Assembly: GCA_018263005.1 (NCBI GenBank)
Contig: JADFDH010000001.1
Span: forward strand, 124,001 to 188,000
Direction of reading: 5' to 3'
DNA: 64,000 nucleotides
DNA from: Methanobacterium sp.
GTDB lineage: Archaea > Methanobacteriota > Methanobacteria > Methanobacteriales > Methanobacteriaceae
The notes under the pieces were generated by a model, which did no database searches, was not told the origin of the DNA, and worked only from the letters and a program-made list of their open reading frames with translations. Made by a program: the position numbers and the translations under genes. Positions 34,206-44,424 of this stretch are shown one piece after another (within the stretch, counting starts at the first letter, position 1; every line of letters begins with the position of its first letter).

Positions 34206-36932
34206 TTATGGGGATTTATTATCCTTATAACGTAGATATCTTTTGAATGTCTCCCCAATTATCAGCAGAAAAATCCCTGGGAGGAGACATATGCCCCACT
34301 GGTATGCATCGAGTGATACAGTTCCGAAGAGTTCATTGAATAATCTGGTTTCGGTTATGAGCATGGTGCCCAGTATTATCCAGAGGTAAGCATATAATAG
34401 CTTGATATTGGAATAGGTCGCGCTTTGAAATGCGGTGTCACTGGGAAACCGTAAATTTAAAGCTAGGAAGATGTTCATTAGCGAGATAGATACCAGTCCC
34501 ATAGTCTGACCAGCCTCTATAGAGCCGTAAGATACATTTCCTATATGATAAGCCAGGAGTGATGTGGCGGCCATGAATATCCCCACCATGAACAACCTCA
34601 CGTACATGCCTTTAGAAATAATATCTTCATCATGTTTTCGCGGTCTGCGAGTCATGATCCCTGGTGATGCCATATCCAGTCCGAACATAATTCCGATGGG
34701 CGCAACTACCAGCATATGAACCCATAAAACTTGACCTGGAGTGTAAAGAGCTGTGCCTATCATGGAAAATATTGAAGCACCGAGGAATGCTATGATAAAC
34801 ATGAACATGTTAGCAATCTGGATCCGGAGGAATTTCTGCAAGTTATCATAGATCTTCCTTCCCTCTTCTATGGCGGTCACAATGGTTGCGAAGTTATCAT
34901 CGACTAGTATCATCTTGGCAGCCCCCTTAGCCACATCAGTACCGGTAATACCCATGGCAATTCCAATATCTGCTGTTTTAATGGATGGGGCATCGTTTAC
35001 ACCATCACCGGTCATAGCTACTATGTTGCCTTTCTTCTTAAGTGTTTTAACTAATCTTACCTTATGTTCTGGCGCTACACGGGCTAAAACTCCTATCTCA
35101 TCTATCTCATTCTGGGCTTCTTCATCGCTTAGTGATGCAAATTCAGCTCCGGTAACTGTTTTACCATCAATACCCAGCTCTCTTCCTATGGCCTCGGCTG
35201 TGACGGCATGGTCACCAGTGATCATCCTTACCTGAACACCAGCGAGTTTCGCCTTTTTAATTGCTTCTTTTGCCTCGGCACGTGGCGGGTCGACTTCACC
35301 AATAAGCGCGGTCATCATCAGATCCTGCATGTATTGCATCAGATCTGCTTTGGGATCGAATGATTCCAGGTCAATATCTTTCTGGGCCAGGGCCAGAACC
35401 CTTAATCCTTCCTTTGCTATAATTTCGTTTTCATCCTCAATCTTCTTCCCGTCATCGGCACTTAGATCCCGTATTGATCCGTCGCTCATCAAACCATAAG
35501 TGGATCGTTCAAGGATGACATCAGGAGCTCCTTTGACATATGCCCGAATCACTGGTTTTCCAGTTCCCGTTTTCATATTATGGAATGTGGCCATGAATTT
35601 GTAATCAGAATCAAAGGGGATACTGGCTACACGGGGATTATTATTACGGAACTCCCGGACATTAACACCGCCTTTTTCAGCGAGAACATAAAGAGCGGCT
35701 TCGGTGGGATCTCCTATGACCTCCCCATCCTTGATATCTGTGTCAATACAGAGGGCGCATGGAAAGAGGATATGATCGAGGTTTTCTTTCGGTCCTCCTT
35801 CGATTCTCTGTATCTTCCCATCGAAGCTATAGCCCTCTCCAGAGACTGTATATCTGTGTATGATTGTTGAAATAACTTTTACGGTCATCTGGTTCATGGT
35901 GAGTGTCCCGGTCTTATCTGAGTTGATGGCTGAAGTGGACCCGAGAGTTTCGACCGCAGGCATATTCTTGATGATGGCGTTCTTCTTTGCCATAGCCATC
36001 ATTCCCATGGCTAAGATGGTGGTTACCACGGCAGGTAGGGCGTCGGGAATGGAACCGATGGCCAGAGATATACCGATGTTAAATAAGTCCTTGAAGGAAC
36101 CTCCCTGGGAAAGTCCGATTATAACAATAGCTAGAAATGCCAGTACAGCCATCCCTATGATGAATAGGGTGACCCGGTCGATTTGCTGCATGAGTGGTGT
36201 TTTTTCAGCCTTGTGTTCTTTAAGCATACTGGCGATATGACCCACTTCTGAGCTCATACCAGTATGGGTGACTAAGATTTCTCCATGACCTCTGGTTACG
36301 CTGGTGTTCATGAAAGCCATATTTAAACGGTCGCCGATGGCTGTATTATGTTCAATAATTATGTCACTATTCTTATCAACAGGCATGCTCTCGCCGGTTA
36401 GGGCTGCCTCTTCGATTTGTAGATTGGATGAGACTAGCACCCTACCATCAGCTGGCACGCGGTCTCCGGCATCTAGGATCACGATATCGCCGGGGACAAT
36501 TTTTTCAGCTTCAACTTGGTTTATGACACCATCTCGCCGTACTTTGGCAACTACCTTCATCATCTTGTTGAGTGCTGCCACGCTTCGGGAAGCCTTAGCC
36601 TCCTGGCGATATCCGAGATTAGCTATAAACACTGTTAAGATGATTAGGAGTAAAAAAGTCCTGAATTCACCGATTAAAAGACTTACAATCGCTGCGATGA
36701 CTAGAACAATCTGCATGTATGCTTTATACTGTTCTAACCATTTTCTCCATGCTGGTTTTTCTTTTTCTTCTTCAAGAACGTTTGGTCCGTAGTTTTTCAA
36801 GCGATTAGCAGCTTCGACAGAGCTGAGTCCTTCCGTTGGAGATACTCCTAATTTTTTGGAGACTTCGTCTTTGCTTTGTATGTACCAGGCATCTTTCGTA
36901 CTTTCTGTAACTGCAGATGGTGGATTAGACAT
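34206..36932 (-). CDS. P2-type cation-transporting ATPase
   Basis: 908 residues. The layout is complete: N-terminal cation-ATPase domain (VSKKLGVSPTEGLSSVEAA), the TGES actuator loop (LTGESMPVDKN), M4 with GSIPDALPAVVTTILAMG, and phosphorylation site Asp339 in SDKTGTLT. The nucleotide-binding domain has KGAPDVI, and the hinge motif is MTGDGVNDAPSIKTADIGIA. The C-terminus has about six membrane helices. The family pumps Ca2+, Na+/K+ or H+. The M4 PDALPAVV differs from the PEGLPAV of Ca2+ pumps, so I do not assign the ion. The start has ATAGGAG upstream. It is probably monocistronic. Confidence 0.93.
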   Translation of the reverse strand: MSNPPSAVTESTKDAWYIQSKDEVSKKLGVSPTEGLSSVEAANRLKNYGPNVLEEEKEKPAWRKWLEQYKAYMQIVLVIAAIVSLLIGEFRTFLLLIILTVFIANLGYRQEAKASRSVAALNKMMKVVAKVRRDGVINQVEAEKIVPGDIVILDAGDRVPADGRVLVSSNLQIEEAALTGESMPVDKNSDIIIEHNTAIGDRLNMAFMNTSVTRGHGEILVTHTGMSSEVGHIASMLKEHKAEKTPLMQQIDRVTLFIIGMAVLAFLAIVIIGLSQGGSFKDLFNIGISLAIGSIPDALPAVVTTILAMGMMAMAKKNAIIKNMPAVETLGSTSAINSDKTGTLTMNQMTVKVISTIIHRYTVSGEGYSFDGKIQRIEGGPKENLDHILFPCALCIDTDIKDGEVIGDPTEAALYVLAEKGGVNVREFRNNNPRVASIPFDSDYKFMATFHNMKTGTGKPVIRAYVKGAPDVILERSTYGLMSDGSIRDLSADDGKKIEDENEIIAKEGLRVLALAQKDIDLESFDPKADLMQYMQDLMMTALIGEVDPPRAEAKEAIKKAKLAGVQVRMITGDHAVTAEAIGRELGIDGKTVTGAEFASLSDEEAQNEIDEIGVLARVAPEHKVRLVKTLKKKGNIVAMTGDGVNDAPSIKTADIGIAMGITGTDVAKGAAKMILVDDNFATIVTAIEEGRKIYDNLQKFLRIQIANMFMFIIAFLGASIFSMIGTALYTPGQVLWVHMLVVAPIGIMFGLDMASPGIMTRRPRKHDEDIISKGMYVRLFMVGIFMAATSLLAYHIGNVSYGSIEAGQTMGLVSISLMNIFLALNLRFPSDTAFQSATYSNIKLLYAYLWIILGTMLITETRLFNELFGTVSLDAYQWGICLLPGIFLLIIGETFKRYLRYKDNKSP

Positions 36933-37502
36933 AAATTTTTTCTCCTATCAAGGAAATCTAGAAAACATCTGGTTCAGAACTTGTGCTTTGCATAACATTT
37001 TTCTTGTGGATATAAAAAATAATCAATAAAATCTTTCCAAAAGAGGTTTTTTATAGTTATATCTTTAATCAACAAATGATAAATAATTTATTATAATTAA
37101 AAGCACCATCAAACACATCAGAAGTCATAGATGATCATTATGATTTAAATGTAGTAAATTAGTTAAAATAATGGTTTTATTTACTAATTAGGGTTAGATA
37201 AATCAAAATTTGGCTTTTTAACCTGTTTTTTGCTGTTAAATTTTAATTTTGGTATAATTGATGCATAATTTTGGTAAAAAAATATATATTATTTTTAATT
37301 TATTAATTGATAGGGATGTAAGAGTTAACAGTTATATTTTCTACCTCCATAGAAAAATATTCATATTATAATTGGGAAAATATTCTTACTTCCCTGCCAC
37401 CCCTTTTTTTTAAATATTTATATTTAAAATCTTAGAAATTTTATTGAAATTTTTTTACTTCTAAAACCTTAATTTGGACTTTTAATAGATTTTACAATCA
37501 AA
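36933..37502. other. 570-base AT-rich intergenic region
   Basis: This lies upstream of the ATPase gene and downstream of the pterin dehydratase gene, both on the minus strand. It is very AT-rich, with runs such as AAAAAAATATATATT (about 37276-37290) and a pyrimidine-rich patch CCCTGCCACCCC near 37393. I see no ORF above about 30 codons with a ribosome-binding site and no structured RNA. Confidence 0.4.
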
Positions 37503-37799
37503 TTATCTTTCAAAGATATCAAATACTTCCCCGGCGAATATAAAGTCCCATTCAGTTAATCCGTCCCGGTCGTGGGTGAATATTATTATCTCCACTCGGC
37601 CCCAGGATAAATTAATTTCAGGGTGGTGGTTCATCTTATCTGCGACTGCACCTACTTTAACTGTGAATTCAAGAGCCTCTTTAAAGTCTTTGAATTTAAA
37701 AACACCCACCAGATGATGGTCATCTATCAACTTCCAAATCCTGAGTTCAGATGCTCTTTGGTGAACTTCATCTTCACTTAACAACGGCGGTAAATTCAT
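37503..37799 (-). CDS. Pterin-4a-carbinolamine dehydratase
   Basis: About 98 residues, a full-length PCD/DCoH fold. The catalytic motif is intact (KMNHHPEINLSWGRVEIIIF), preceded by WKLIDDHHLVGVFKFKDF. The enzyme dehydrates 4a-hydroxytetrahydropterins. In methanogens lacking aromatic hydroxylases its substrate is unclear, possibly a tetrahydromethanopterin side product. ATG 37799 is preferred to ATG 37805, which nearly abuts the GAGGT site. No co-directional neighbour is close. Confidence 0.9.
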   Translation of the reverse strand: MNLPPLLSEDEVHQRASELRIWKLIDDHHLVGVFKFKDFKEALEFTVKVGAVADKMNHHPEINLSWGRVEIIIFTHDRDGLTEWDFIFAGEVFDIFER

Positions 37800-37979
37800 G
37801 TTCATATACCTCTTTTTAATCTTTATGCTAGTATATGGATGATAAACATCTTAAATTTATCCTTTTATAAAAAAAATCATGGTTCGGCCTGTTATTATTA
37901 ATATAAGTTCCATACAAAAAAAAAATAATATATGGCTATTTTATTATTAAGATCATAAAAAAAGATAAAATCCCTTAAA

Positions 37980-39527
37980 TTGGAAATGATCATAATGGAA
38001 ATAAACTCTCAGGCCACCTGGCTCACCTTGATCATAATGGCTGTGGCTTCATTTATAACTACTTTTGACACCACTTTCATGAATGTGGCCATCATAAACC
38101 TGGTGCAGGATCTGAACACCACGGTGGGTACTGTACAGGCCATCATAACTATCTATGCTCTGACTATGGGATGTTTAATGCTTTTAGGGGCTAAGATCCA
38201 GGATATCATCGGCAGGAGAAAGACTTTCATCATCGGCTCGGTGTTTTATGGTGTAGGGGCTCTTATAGCCACTTTCAGTTTCAATGATATCATGTTACTA
38301 CTGGGATGGTCCATATTGGAGGGTGTTGGGGCTGCTTTGATGATGCCAGCTACTCTATCTCTTATAACTGGCACATATCAGGGTAACAGAAGAACCTTGG
38401 CAATCGGTCTTATTGGTGGTGTTTCATCAGTTGCTGGTGCTATCGGACCCATATTAGGCGGATTTTTAACCACTTTCCTTAGTTGGAGGTATGGTTTTGG
38501 TATGGAGTTTATCATGGTGGTGCTTATGTTAATAGCCGCACCTCGAATACTGGAATTCCCACCCACCATATACTGGGCTGATCTGGATATTTGGGGAGTG
38601 GTATTATCTGCTACGGGATTATTCCTGGTTGTTCTGGGCATTCTCCAACTTAATAATGTAAATAACTGGTATTTAGTACCATACCTAATAATAATAGGCA
38701 TATTATTGCTAGTGGTATTTTATTTATGGCAGAACAGAAGGATAAAGCAGAAAAAAACCCCATTAATTGATATAAATCTTTTAAAAAATAGGATATTCTC
38801 TGCCGGAGGTTTTATCCGCATTATAGGGAGTGTGGGTATGGCGGGTGTTATATTTATCATCCCTGTATTTATAGGGACTGTGGTAGATGGAAACGCATTC
38901 ATAATAGGCCTTTCACTGTTACCGCTGACTATGAGCATGTTAATATTCGCGTTACTGGCCAACAGATTAAATAATTATATTAAAACCCCCTATCTGATAA
39001 GTTTAGGGTTATTAATGGCTATTATAGGATGTTTTTTGCTGAACAACACTTTCACATTGGAGACCAGTCTATGGGACCTAGTTCCGGGAACATCTCTTAT
39101 CGGAGCCGGATGTGGATTGAGCTTCATATTAAGCATAGATATAATGATGGTTCAAGCAGGAGAGAAACAGTCCGATGCCTCAGGATTAGTGAACACCATG
39201 GTGATGGTTGGATGGGCAGTGGGAACAGCACTGATAGGTATAATTCTAATCATAGGAGTATACACAGGATTAGCCAATGCAGTGGAGGACCAGTTCCCGG
39301 GTAAATATAGTAAAATAGAGGTCCAGGAAAACCTGCATGCATGGGTTCAGAAATATGAAACCACCGATCTTAAGGTATTTAAAAATGATCAGAGCCAAGT
39401 GGCAAGGACGGTTGATGAAACCATCGCCAATGCCATGAACACCACCTTCGATGCCCTGGCTGTAATGTTCATTTTAGGATTGATTGGATCCCTGTTTCTG
39501 TGGCGAGGACCGAGAGAAACCGGTTGA
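37980..39527 (+). CDS. MFS transporter of the DHA2 (EmrB/QacA) type
   Basis: About 510 residues with roughly 14 hydrophobic helices. The first helix carries the DHA2 signature FITTFDTTFMNVAIINLVQD. The loop 2-3 motif is GAKIQDIIGRRKTF, and the antiporter motif C region is GGVSSVAGAIGPILGGFL. This family exports drugs and other amphipaths with proton exchange. TTG 37980 and ATG 37995 are both possible starts. An extracytoplasmic insertion of about 60 residues (AVEDQFPGKYSKIEVQENL onward) precedes the final helix. Downstream small genes follow in the same direction. Confidence 0.9.
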   Translation: MEMIIMEINSQATWLTLIIMAVASFITTFDTTFMNVAIINLVQDLNTTVGTVQAIITIYALTMGCLMLLGAKIQDIIGRRKTFIIGSVFYGVGALIATFSFNDIMLLLGWSILEGVGAALMMPATLSLITGTYQGNRRTLAIGLIGGVSSVAGAIGPILGGFLTTFLSWRYGFGMEFIMVVLMLIAAPRILEFPPTIYWADLDIWGVVLSATGLFLVVLGILQLNNVNNWYLVPYLIIIGILLLVVFYLWQNRRIKQKKTPLIDINLLKNRIFSAGGFIRIIGSVGMAGVIFIIPVFIGTVVDGNAFIIGLSLLPLTMSMLIFALLANRLNNYIKTPYLISLGLLMAIIGCFLLNNTFTLETSLWDLVPGTSLIGAGCGLSFILSIDIMMVQAGEKQSDASGLVNTMVMVGWAVGTALIGIILIIGVYTGLANAVEDQFPGKYSKIEVQENLHAWVQKYETTDLKVFKNDQSQVARTVDETIANAMNTTFDALAVMFILGLIGSLFLWRGPRETG

Positions 39528-39605
39528 ATTGCGCTGATTATATCATATAATATGATATAATTTTTAGGGATTATGTTTAATGTCTTAGGATAAATATTAA
39601 TTAAC

Positions 39606-39866
39606 ATGTCAATTGAAACTGTGGGTTTACTGGCTAGTTTCTTCGCCTTAGTGATGTTTATAAGCCCAATAGCCCAGATAAGGAGTATTAGGAAAATAGG
39701 AAAATCTGATGAGGTTTCTCCTATGATGTACATGGCTATGGTGGTGAACTGTTCATTATGGACAATTTATGGGTTGGGAATCAGCAACTGGTATATCTTA
39801 ACTCCCAATGCCATAGGGATAGTGCTGGGGATATTAACTTTAACTGTAATCTACCGTTATCGTTAA
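39606..39866 (+). CDS. SemiSWEET/PQ-loop membrane protein
   Basis: 86 residues with three membrane helices: one half of a SWEET sugar transporter, which dimerises to form the pore. Characteristic features are MFISPIAQIRSIRKIGKSDE (the PQ-loop-like motif with Pro in helix 1), VSPMMYMAMVVNCSLWTIYG, and Asn in TPNAIGIVLGILTL. It is expected to move small sugars or related solutes across the membrane. No ribosome-binding site is visible, so the mRNA may be leaderless. It lies between an exporter and flavodoxin, each with its own short spacer. Confidence 0.88.
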   Translation: MSIETVGLLASFFALVMFISPIAQIRSIRKIGKSDEVSPMMYMAMVVNCSLWTIYGLGISNWYILTPNAIGIVLGILTLTVIYRYR

Positions 39867-39949
39867 TATTAAGAATGTAAATTTATTTTTCTCGGTGAAA
39901 TCTTCCTTTTTCAGTAAATTTTATCTTGTATATTCAATAATTAATAATC

Positions 39950-40420
39950 ATGAAAACTTTAGTAGTTTATTATTCGAGAACTGGTAAAACCGGTATGATA
40001 GCTGAGGAAATTGCCAATACTCTGGGATGTGATATTGAAGAGATCATTGACACTAAGAGCAGATCTGGTATTTTAGGATGGTTACGCTCAGGAAACGATG
40101 CTAGGAATAAGTCTCTAACTGTTTTAAATGACCTGGTTAATGATCCAGCGGATTATGATCTGGTGGTTATTGGTACTCCCGTCTGGGCTGGACATGTATC
40201 CGCACCGGTTAGGACTTACATAAGCCAGAAACAGGCTTATTTCAATAACGTAGCCTTTTTCTGCACGGCTGGTGGGAATAATTTTGCCGGTGTATTTATG
40301 GATATGACTGATCTGGCTGGAACTTCACCTACTGGAACTTTAGGAATCAGTGGAAAGGATATTAAAAGTGGAACTTATCAGTCTAAAATCCAGGATTTCG
40401 CGAAAGTAATTCAAATGTAA
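39950..40420 (+). CDS. Flavodoxin
   Basis: 156 residues, a single flavodoxin domain. The FMN phosphate loop is YYSRTGKTGMIAEEIA at the N-terminus. The central strand and loop IGTPVWAGHVSAPVRTYI and the FFCTAGGNN segment that packs on the isoalloxazine ring are present. It carries electrons in the cytoplasm in place of ferredoxin. No ribosome-binding site precedes ATG 39950, which again suggests a leaderless message. TrmO follows at 27 bases. Confidence 0.92.
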   Translation: MKTLVVYYSRTGKTGMIAEEIANTLGCDIEEIIDTKSRSGILGWLRSGNDARNKSLTVLNDLVNDPADYDLVVIGTPVWAGHVSAPVRTYISQKQAYFNNVAFFCTAGGNNFAGVFMDMTDLAGTSPTGTLGISGKDIKSGTYQSKIQDFAKVIQM

Positions 40421-40447
40421 TACTTGGATTCCATTTAGGAGTTTTAA

Positions 40448-40843
40448 GTGAAACTTAATCAGATTGGGGTTATAAAATCTCCCTATAAAAATATTATAAA
40501 CACTCCCCGTCAGGGACGATATTCTGATGAATTAAGTGAAATAATCATCTATGATGAATATGTTGACGGATTAGATTCACTGGAGAATCATAAGCATTTA
40601 ATAGTTCTCTACTGGCTGGATAAGGCGGATAGAAATACTCTTAAGGCAATCCCTCCTGGTGCGAAGGAAGAGAAGGGAGTTTTTAGTATAAGATCACCCA
40701 GCCGGCCTAATCCCATAGCTTTATGCCTGGTTGAATTGATTAAAATAGAAGAAAATATTCTAAAGGTTAAATGGTTAGACGCCCTTGACGGATCTCCCCT
40801 ACTGGATATTAAGCCGTATATAGCTGATCTGGATTGTATATGA
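40448..40843 (+). CDS. trmO: tRNA (t6A37) N6-methyltransferase TrmO
   Basis: 131 residues, TsaA/YaeB/TrmO beta-barrel family that methylates N6-threonylcarbamoyl-adenosine 37 of tRNA using SAM. Signature segments are IGVIKSPYKNIINTPRQGR at the start, GVFSIRSPSRPNPIAL, and a closing LDALDGSPLLDIKPYI. Length matches the minimal archaeal form. It starts at GTG 40448 with TAGGAG upstream. It is 27 bases after flavodoxin and likely shares its transcript. Confidence 0.92.
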   Translation: MKLNQIGVIKSPYKNIINTPRQGRYSDELSEIIIYDEYVDGLDSLENHKHLIVLYWLDKADRNTLKAIPPGAKEEKGVFSIRSPSRPNPIALCLVELIKIEENILKVKWLDALDGSPLLDIKPYIADLDCI

Positions 40844-40989
40844 TATTTTTTTATATTTAGGATAAATTTTCAGTATAATAAATGAATTATTTTTTTTAAT
40901 TTAAAACAAAGCTTTTCAAATCTGATTATCTTTTAAAAACAACTAAATATTGACTAATTTTGAAAATAAAAAGAAAAAAAGTTTAAAAA

Positions 40990-43900
40990 TTAGAATGGTG
41001 TGGTTTTAGGGTATCGATCAAACAGGCCTTCATTCCCGGCTATAGGGCGCTGTGCGGTGGATGGCCAGTCGCTCCAGTAGTTTCCACTGGATAACCTGTA
41101 GAATGCATTGCCTGATCCGTTATCAGCCTGGGCCTGTAGGGGGTTGTTATAGAAATTGTTACTGTAGACTTTGGTGTTGGTGGCCTGGTCCAGTACTAAA
41201 CCGGCAACTATGTTGTTTTGTATGTTGTTCAGGGTCACCGTGTTCAGGTTAGAGGTGTTGGTGATATAAATTCCCATGGCACTGCCGCTTATGGTGTTCT
41301 TTCCGTTGATGTTGTTACTGTCAGAGTTGTCCAGGGCTATTCCCACCCAAGTGTTTGCGTCAATGGTATTCCCTGATATGGTGTTGGAGTTGGCGTTTCT
41401 TAGGAATATTCCTATAACACCATTATGGGATATGGTTGTGTTGCTGGTGATATTGTTTCCTGTGCAGTTTTCAATGTATATTCCGGTGTCGTTATTATAT
41501 TGTATATTGTTACCGGTGATGGTGTTTCCGTTGGACCCATTTACTAAGTATAATCCTTCCAGATTACCGGATATGGTGTTGGAACCGTTGATGTTGGTGT
41601 TGTCGGCGTTGTCTAGGCAGATACCTAACCAGCCATTATTCTGTATGTAATTTCCAGATAAAGTGTTGGTTGTGGAATTTCGGATGAAGACACCTATAAG
41701 TCCATTATTGGATATGCCGGAGTTATTTGTGATATAATTACTGTTAGAATTGTTTATTAGGCTTATACCTATATTGGCATTGCCGGTGATGTTATTACCA
41801 GTGATTGTATTGTTTAAGGAGTTGGATATGTTTATACCTTCCTGGTTACCGCTTATATAATTGTATCCGTTGATCTGATTACCATCGGCGTTGTCCAGGG
41901 CTATTCCTGCCCAGCCATTATTTTGTATTTCATTTCCGGAGAGGGTGTTGCTATTTGAATCTCTGATTAAAACTCCAATTACTCCATTATTTGAAATCAC
42001 ATTATCCTCAATCAGATTTCCTGTGGAGTTGGATAATATGTCCACACCATTACCTGAGTTGAATTCTATGTCGTTATTGGAAATGGAGTTGCCAGTTGAA
42101 CCGTTGGTGATATACACTCCTTCCTGGTTAAAACCGATTCCGTTGTTTTTAATGGTGTTTCCACTAGTATTATCCAGGCAAACACCAGTCCAACCACCAA
42201 TAATGATGAATCCATCTACAATGGAACCACTGCCACCATTATTGATGAAAACTACTGGCTGACCAACATTAGCCGCTTCAATTATTACAGCCCCATCATC
42301 CGCACTGATAATTGTAAGAGGATGATTTATTACTAGATTTTCAATATATGTCCAAGAAGAACCGTTATCTCCATGTACGATTATGGTTCCTCCATCCGAT
42401 GCAATATTTATGGCGTTCTGTATGCTTTCTTCGGGATATACATTGAGCACTAATTCGCCGATTTCCATGAAGATATCCCGATAGGTACCGGTACCACCCG
42501 GACCCAGATTATTAGCTGATGAACTGTAGGAGATTATGTTTCCATAGTAATTCAGTGAAGGGGTGTAACTGTTTCCATTGGCCGGGCCATAGTTAGGATT
42601 TTTAGTTACCCATACCATGTTTGCGTTATTAATACCTTTTAGCTCATCTTCATCATTTAATTTAAAGATTTCCTTAACATCTCTATATATGAATATGTCT
42701 TTTCTAAGATTTCCGTAATAATTGATACCGGGCATGTTGCTACCATAAGGTTGGGATGGGTCAATTCCTAAATTATTTGCATAAGTTTCAAACGCTATAT
42801 AATTACCATCTCCACTGAGTGATGGGTTACTACTACTGCCGTTTGCTGATCCTCCTGTTGCAGTTTGCGTGATTAACATATTTTGGGCACTATTCATATT
42901 GTAAACATATATATTCTCATTTACCGTACCTGTATATCCAAATAATGCATTTAAATAATCATATACGGCATTCAAATAAGAGGATGATGTATTACCTCCA
43001 GTTCCATTTTCTAATTCATAATATGTATGTAAAATATTTCCTGATTCAAATGCTAATAAAGTCCCATCTTCACTAATTGAAGGATTTATTCCACCAATAG
43101 GTGCTTGTATTATTTTGTAAATTTCAACTGCACGGTTTGAATAATTACCGTCATCACTTATTCCGTAGAATCGTAGTGTTAAAGATTCAGTGATTATAAT
43201 GGGACCACTATAAATAATGTAAGATCCACCTATAGAATAGTAGATGTTACCAGGTATATCCATATTTAATATCACTTCAACCGCATTATAGTATGTTCCA
43301 GCTGAGGGACTAGCCCAAACAGTTGGTTGATCACTTAAAGACAAAACATACGTTTCAGATGTTATTTTCGATTTTCTGCCATCTAATGTTTCTCCGTAGA
43401 AGTAAACATGGGTAGTTGTTGTAATATGTGGTTTATTTAAATTAGAATAAATATGATCATCGACAAATTCGCCATTTATCATTTCTTTGTTAAAAGACCA
43501 ATGAATAATGCCTGATTCATTCATAAACAAATCCAAATCAAATGGATCAGTAAAAGGCCCTCCTAATGGGATGGCCCATACATCTGGTGGACTGATAGTG
43601 ATCCAGTTCATAGTCCCTAGAACCTGATCATATACAAAAATATCCCTGATACTGTTTCCACTTCCAAATTTAATATAAGGATTTGGCCCCAGATTAGTTG
43701 CAACCGTTTCAAAAGCGATGTATCGTCCGTCTCCACTGATGGTGGGGTCCATGCTGCTGCCGTTAGCGGTTTTTCCTTCGGAGGTTTGGGTTATCCATTC
43801 CAGTGTGCCGGTCACCCGGTGGTATAAGTAGATATCTGAAACATAATAGGAGCTTCCTCCGGGCCCCAGATTCTTAGCTGTTGATTGGAATGCTATGGTG

Positions 43901-44424
43901 GATCCATCGGCGCTGATCACTGGATTAACACTGCTTGCACTTGCTGATCCGCCGCTTGGTGAATGGGTGATCCAGGTCATGACATCTGTCACCCGGTCGT
44001 ATAAGTAAATATCTTTTATTCCACCTCCACTTCCTCCTGGTCCTAAATTAGTGGCTGAGGAGGCGAAAGTTACGTATCTTCCATCAGCACTTATGGTGGG
44101 TAAATAACTATTACCATTTGCTGCCCCGCCGCTGGGTGTATGGGTGATCCATTCGATGGTGTCGGTTTGGCTGTCATATACATAGATATCCTGGACTCCA
44201 CCTCCACTACTACCCGGGCCCAGATTGGTGGCGTAGGACTCGAATGCCACATAACGTCCATCTGCACTGGTTGATGGATTGGTGCTTTGCGAGTTCGCAG
44301 GTCCTCCACTGGTAGATTGGGTTACCCATATTTTAGTGGGGTCTTCAGCTGAAACACAGTTAGTAAGTAAAAAAGCAAAAACAAAACATATAAGGAATAT
44401 TAATATTGATCTTTTCAGTTTAAT
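40990..44424 (-). CDS. Secreted PD40/beta-helix surface protein with apparent AUU start
   Basis: About 1144 residues. The signal peptide is KLKRSILIFLICFVFAFLL-TNCVSA. Next are PD40/TolB-type propeller strands (repeats of SADGRYVTFASSATNLGPGG and DIYLYD, about 35-215 and again about 455-640), interrupted by a chitobiase-like Ig domain (SPSAGTYYNAVEVILNM). From about residue 660 a NosD-type beta-helix runs to the C-terminus, ending with the same RPIAGNEGL/TPF tail as the protein at 726-4187. The first in-frame canonical start is GTG 44250. Reading upstream in frame gives the signal peptide, and ATT at 44424 sits five bases after GGGGGAG. The only other candidate is CTG 44418. I annotate from 44424. 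It probably acts on the cell surface. Confidence 0.85.
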   Translation of the reverse strand: MKLKRSILIFLICFVFAFLLTNCVSAEDPTKIWVTQSTSGGPANSQSTNPSTSADGRYVAFESYATNLGPGSSGGGVQDIYVYDSQTDTIEWITHTPSGGAANGNSYLPTISADGRYVTFASSATNLGPGGSGGGIKDIYLYDRVTDVMTWITHSPSGGSASASSVNPVISADGSTIAFQSTAKNLGPGGSSYYVSDIYLYHRVTGTLEWITQTSEGKTANGSSMDPTISGDGRYIAFETVATNLGPNPYIKFGSGNSIRDIFVYDQVLGTMNWITISPPDVWAIPLGGPFTDPFDLDLFMNESGIIHWSFNKEMINGEFVDDHIYSNLNKPHITTTTHVYFYGETLDGRKSKITSETYVLSLSDQPTVWASPSAGTYYNAVEVILNMDIPGNIYYSIGGSYIIYSGPIIITESLTLRFYGISDDGNYSNRAVEIYKIIQAPIGGINPSISEDGTLLAFESGNILHTYYELENGTGGNTSSSYLNAVYDYLNALFGYTGTVNENIYVYNMNSAQNMLITQTATGGSANGSSSNPSLSGDGNYIAFETYANNLGIDPSQPYGSNMPGINYYGNLRKDIFIYRDVKEIFKLNDEDELKGINNANMVWVTKNPNYGPANGNSYTPSLNYYGNIISYSSSANNLGPGGTGTYRDIFMEIGELVLNVYPEESIQNAINIASDGGTIIVHGDNGSSWTYIENLVINHPLTIISADDGAVIIEAANVGQPVVFINNGGSGSIVDGFIIIGGWTGVCLDNTSGNTIKNNGIGFNQEGVYITNGSTGNSISNNDIEFNSGNGVDILSNSTGNLIEDNVISNNGVIGVLIRDSNSNTLSGNEIQNNGWAGIALDNADGNQINGYNYISGNQEGINISNSLNNTITGNNITGNANIGISLINNSNSNYITNNSGISNNGLIGVFIRNSTTNTLSGNYIQNNGWLGICLDNADNTNINGSNTISGNLEGLYLVNGSNGNTITGNNIQYNNDTGIYIENCTGNNITSNTTISHNGVIGIFLRNANSNTISGNTIDANTWVGIALDNSDSNNINGKNTISGSAMGIYITNTSNLNTVTLNNIQNNIVAGLVLDQATNTKVYSNNFYNNPLQAQADNGSGNAFYRLSSGNYWSDWPSTAQRPIAGNEGLFDRYPKTTPF

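Noticed and set aside
34870..36792. Rightward ORFs opposite the P-type ATPase
   Set aside because: The sense ATPase is complete with all motifs; opposite frames are shadows.
36933..37502. Looked for an RNA gene or riboswitch in the long AT-rich gap
   Set aside because: No stable stem-loops, no conserved tRNA or riboswitch motifs, only AT-rich runs.
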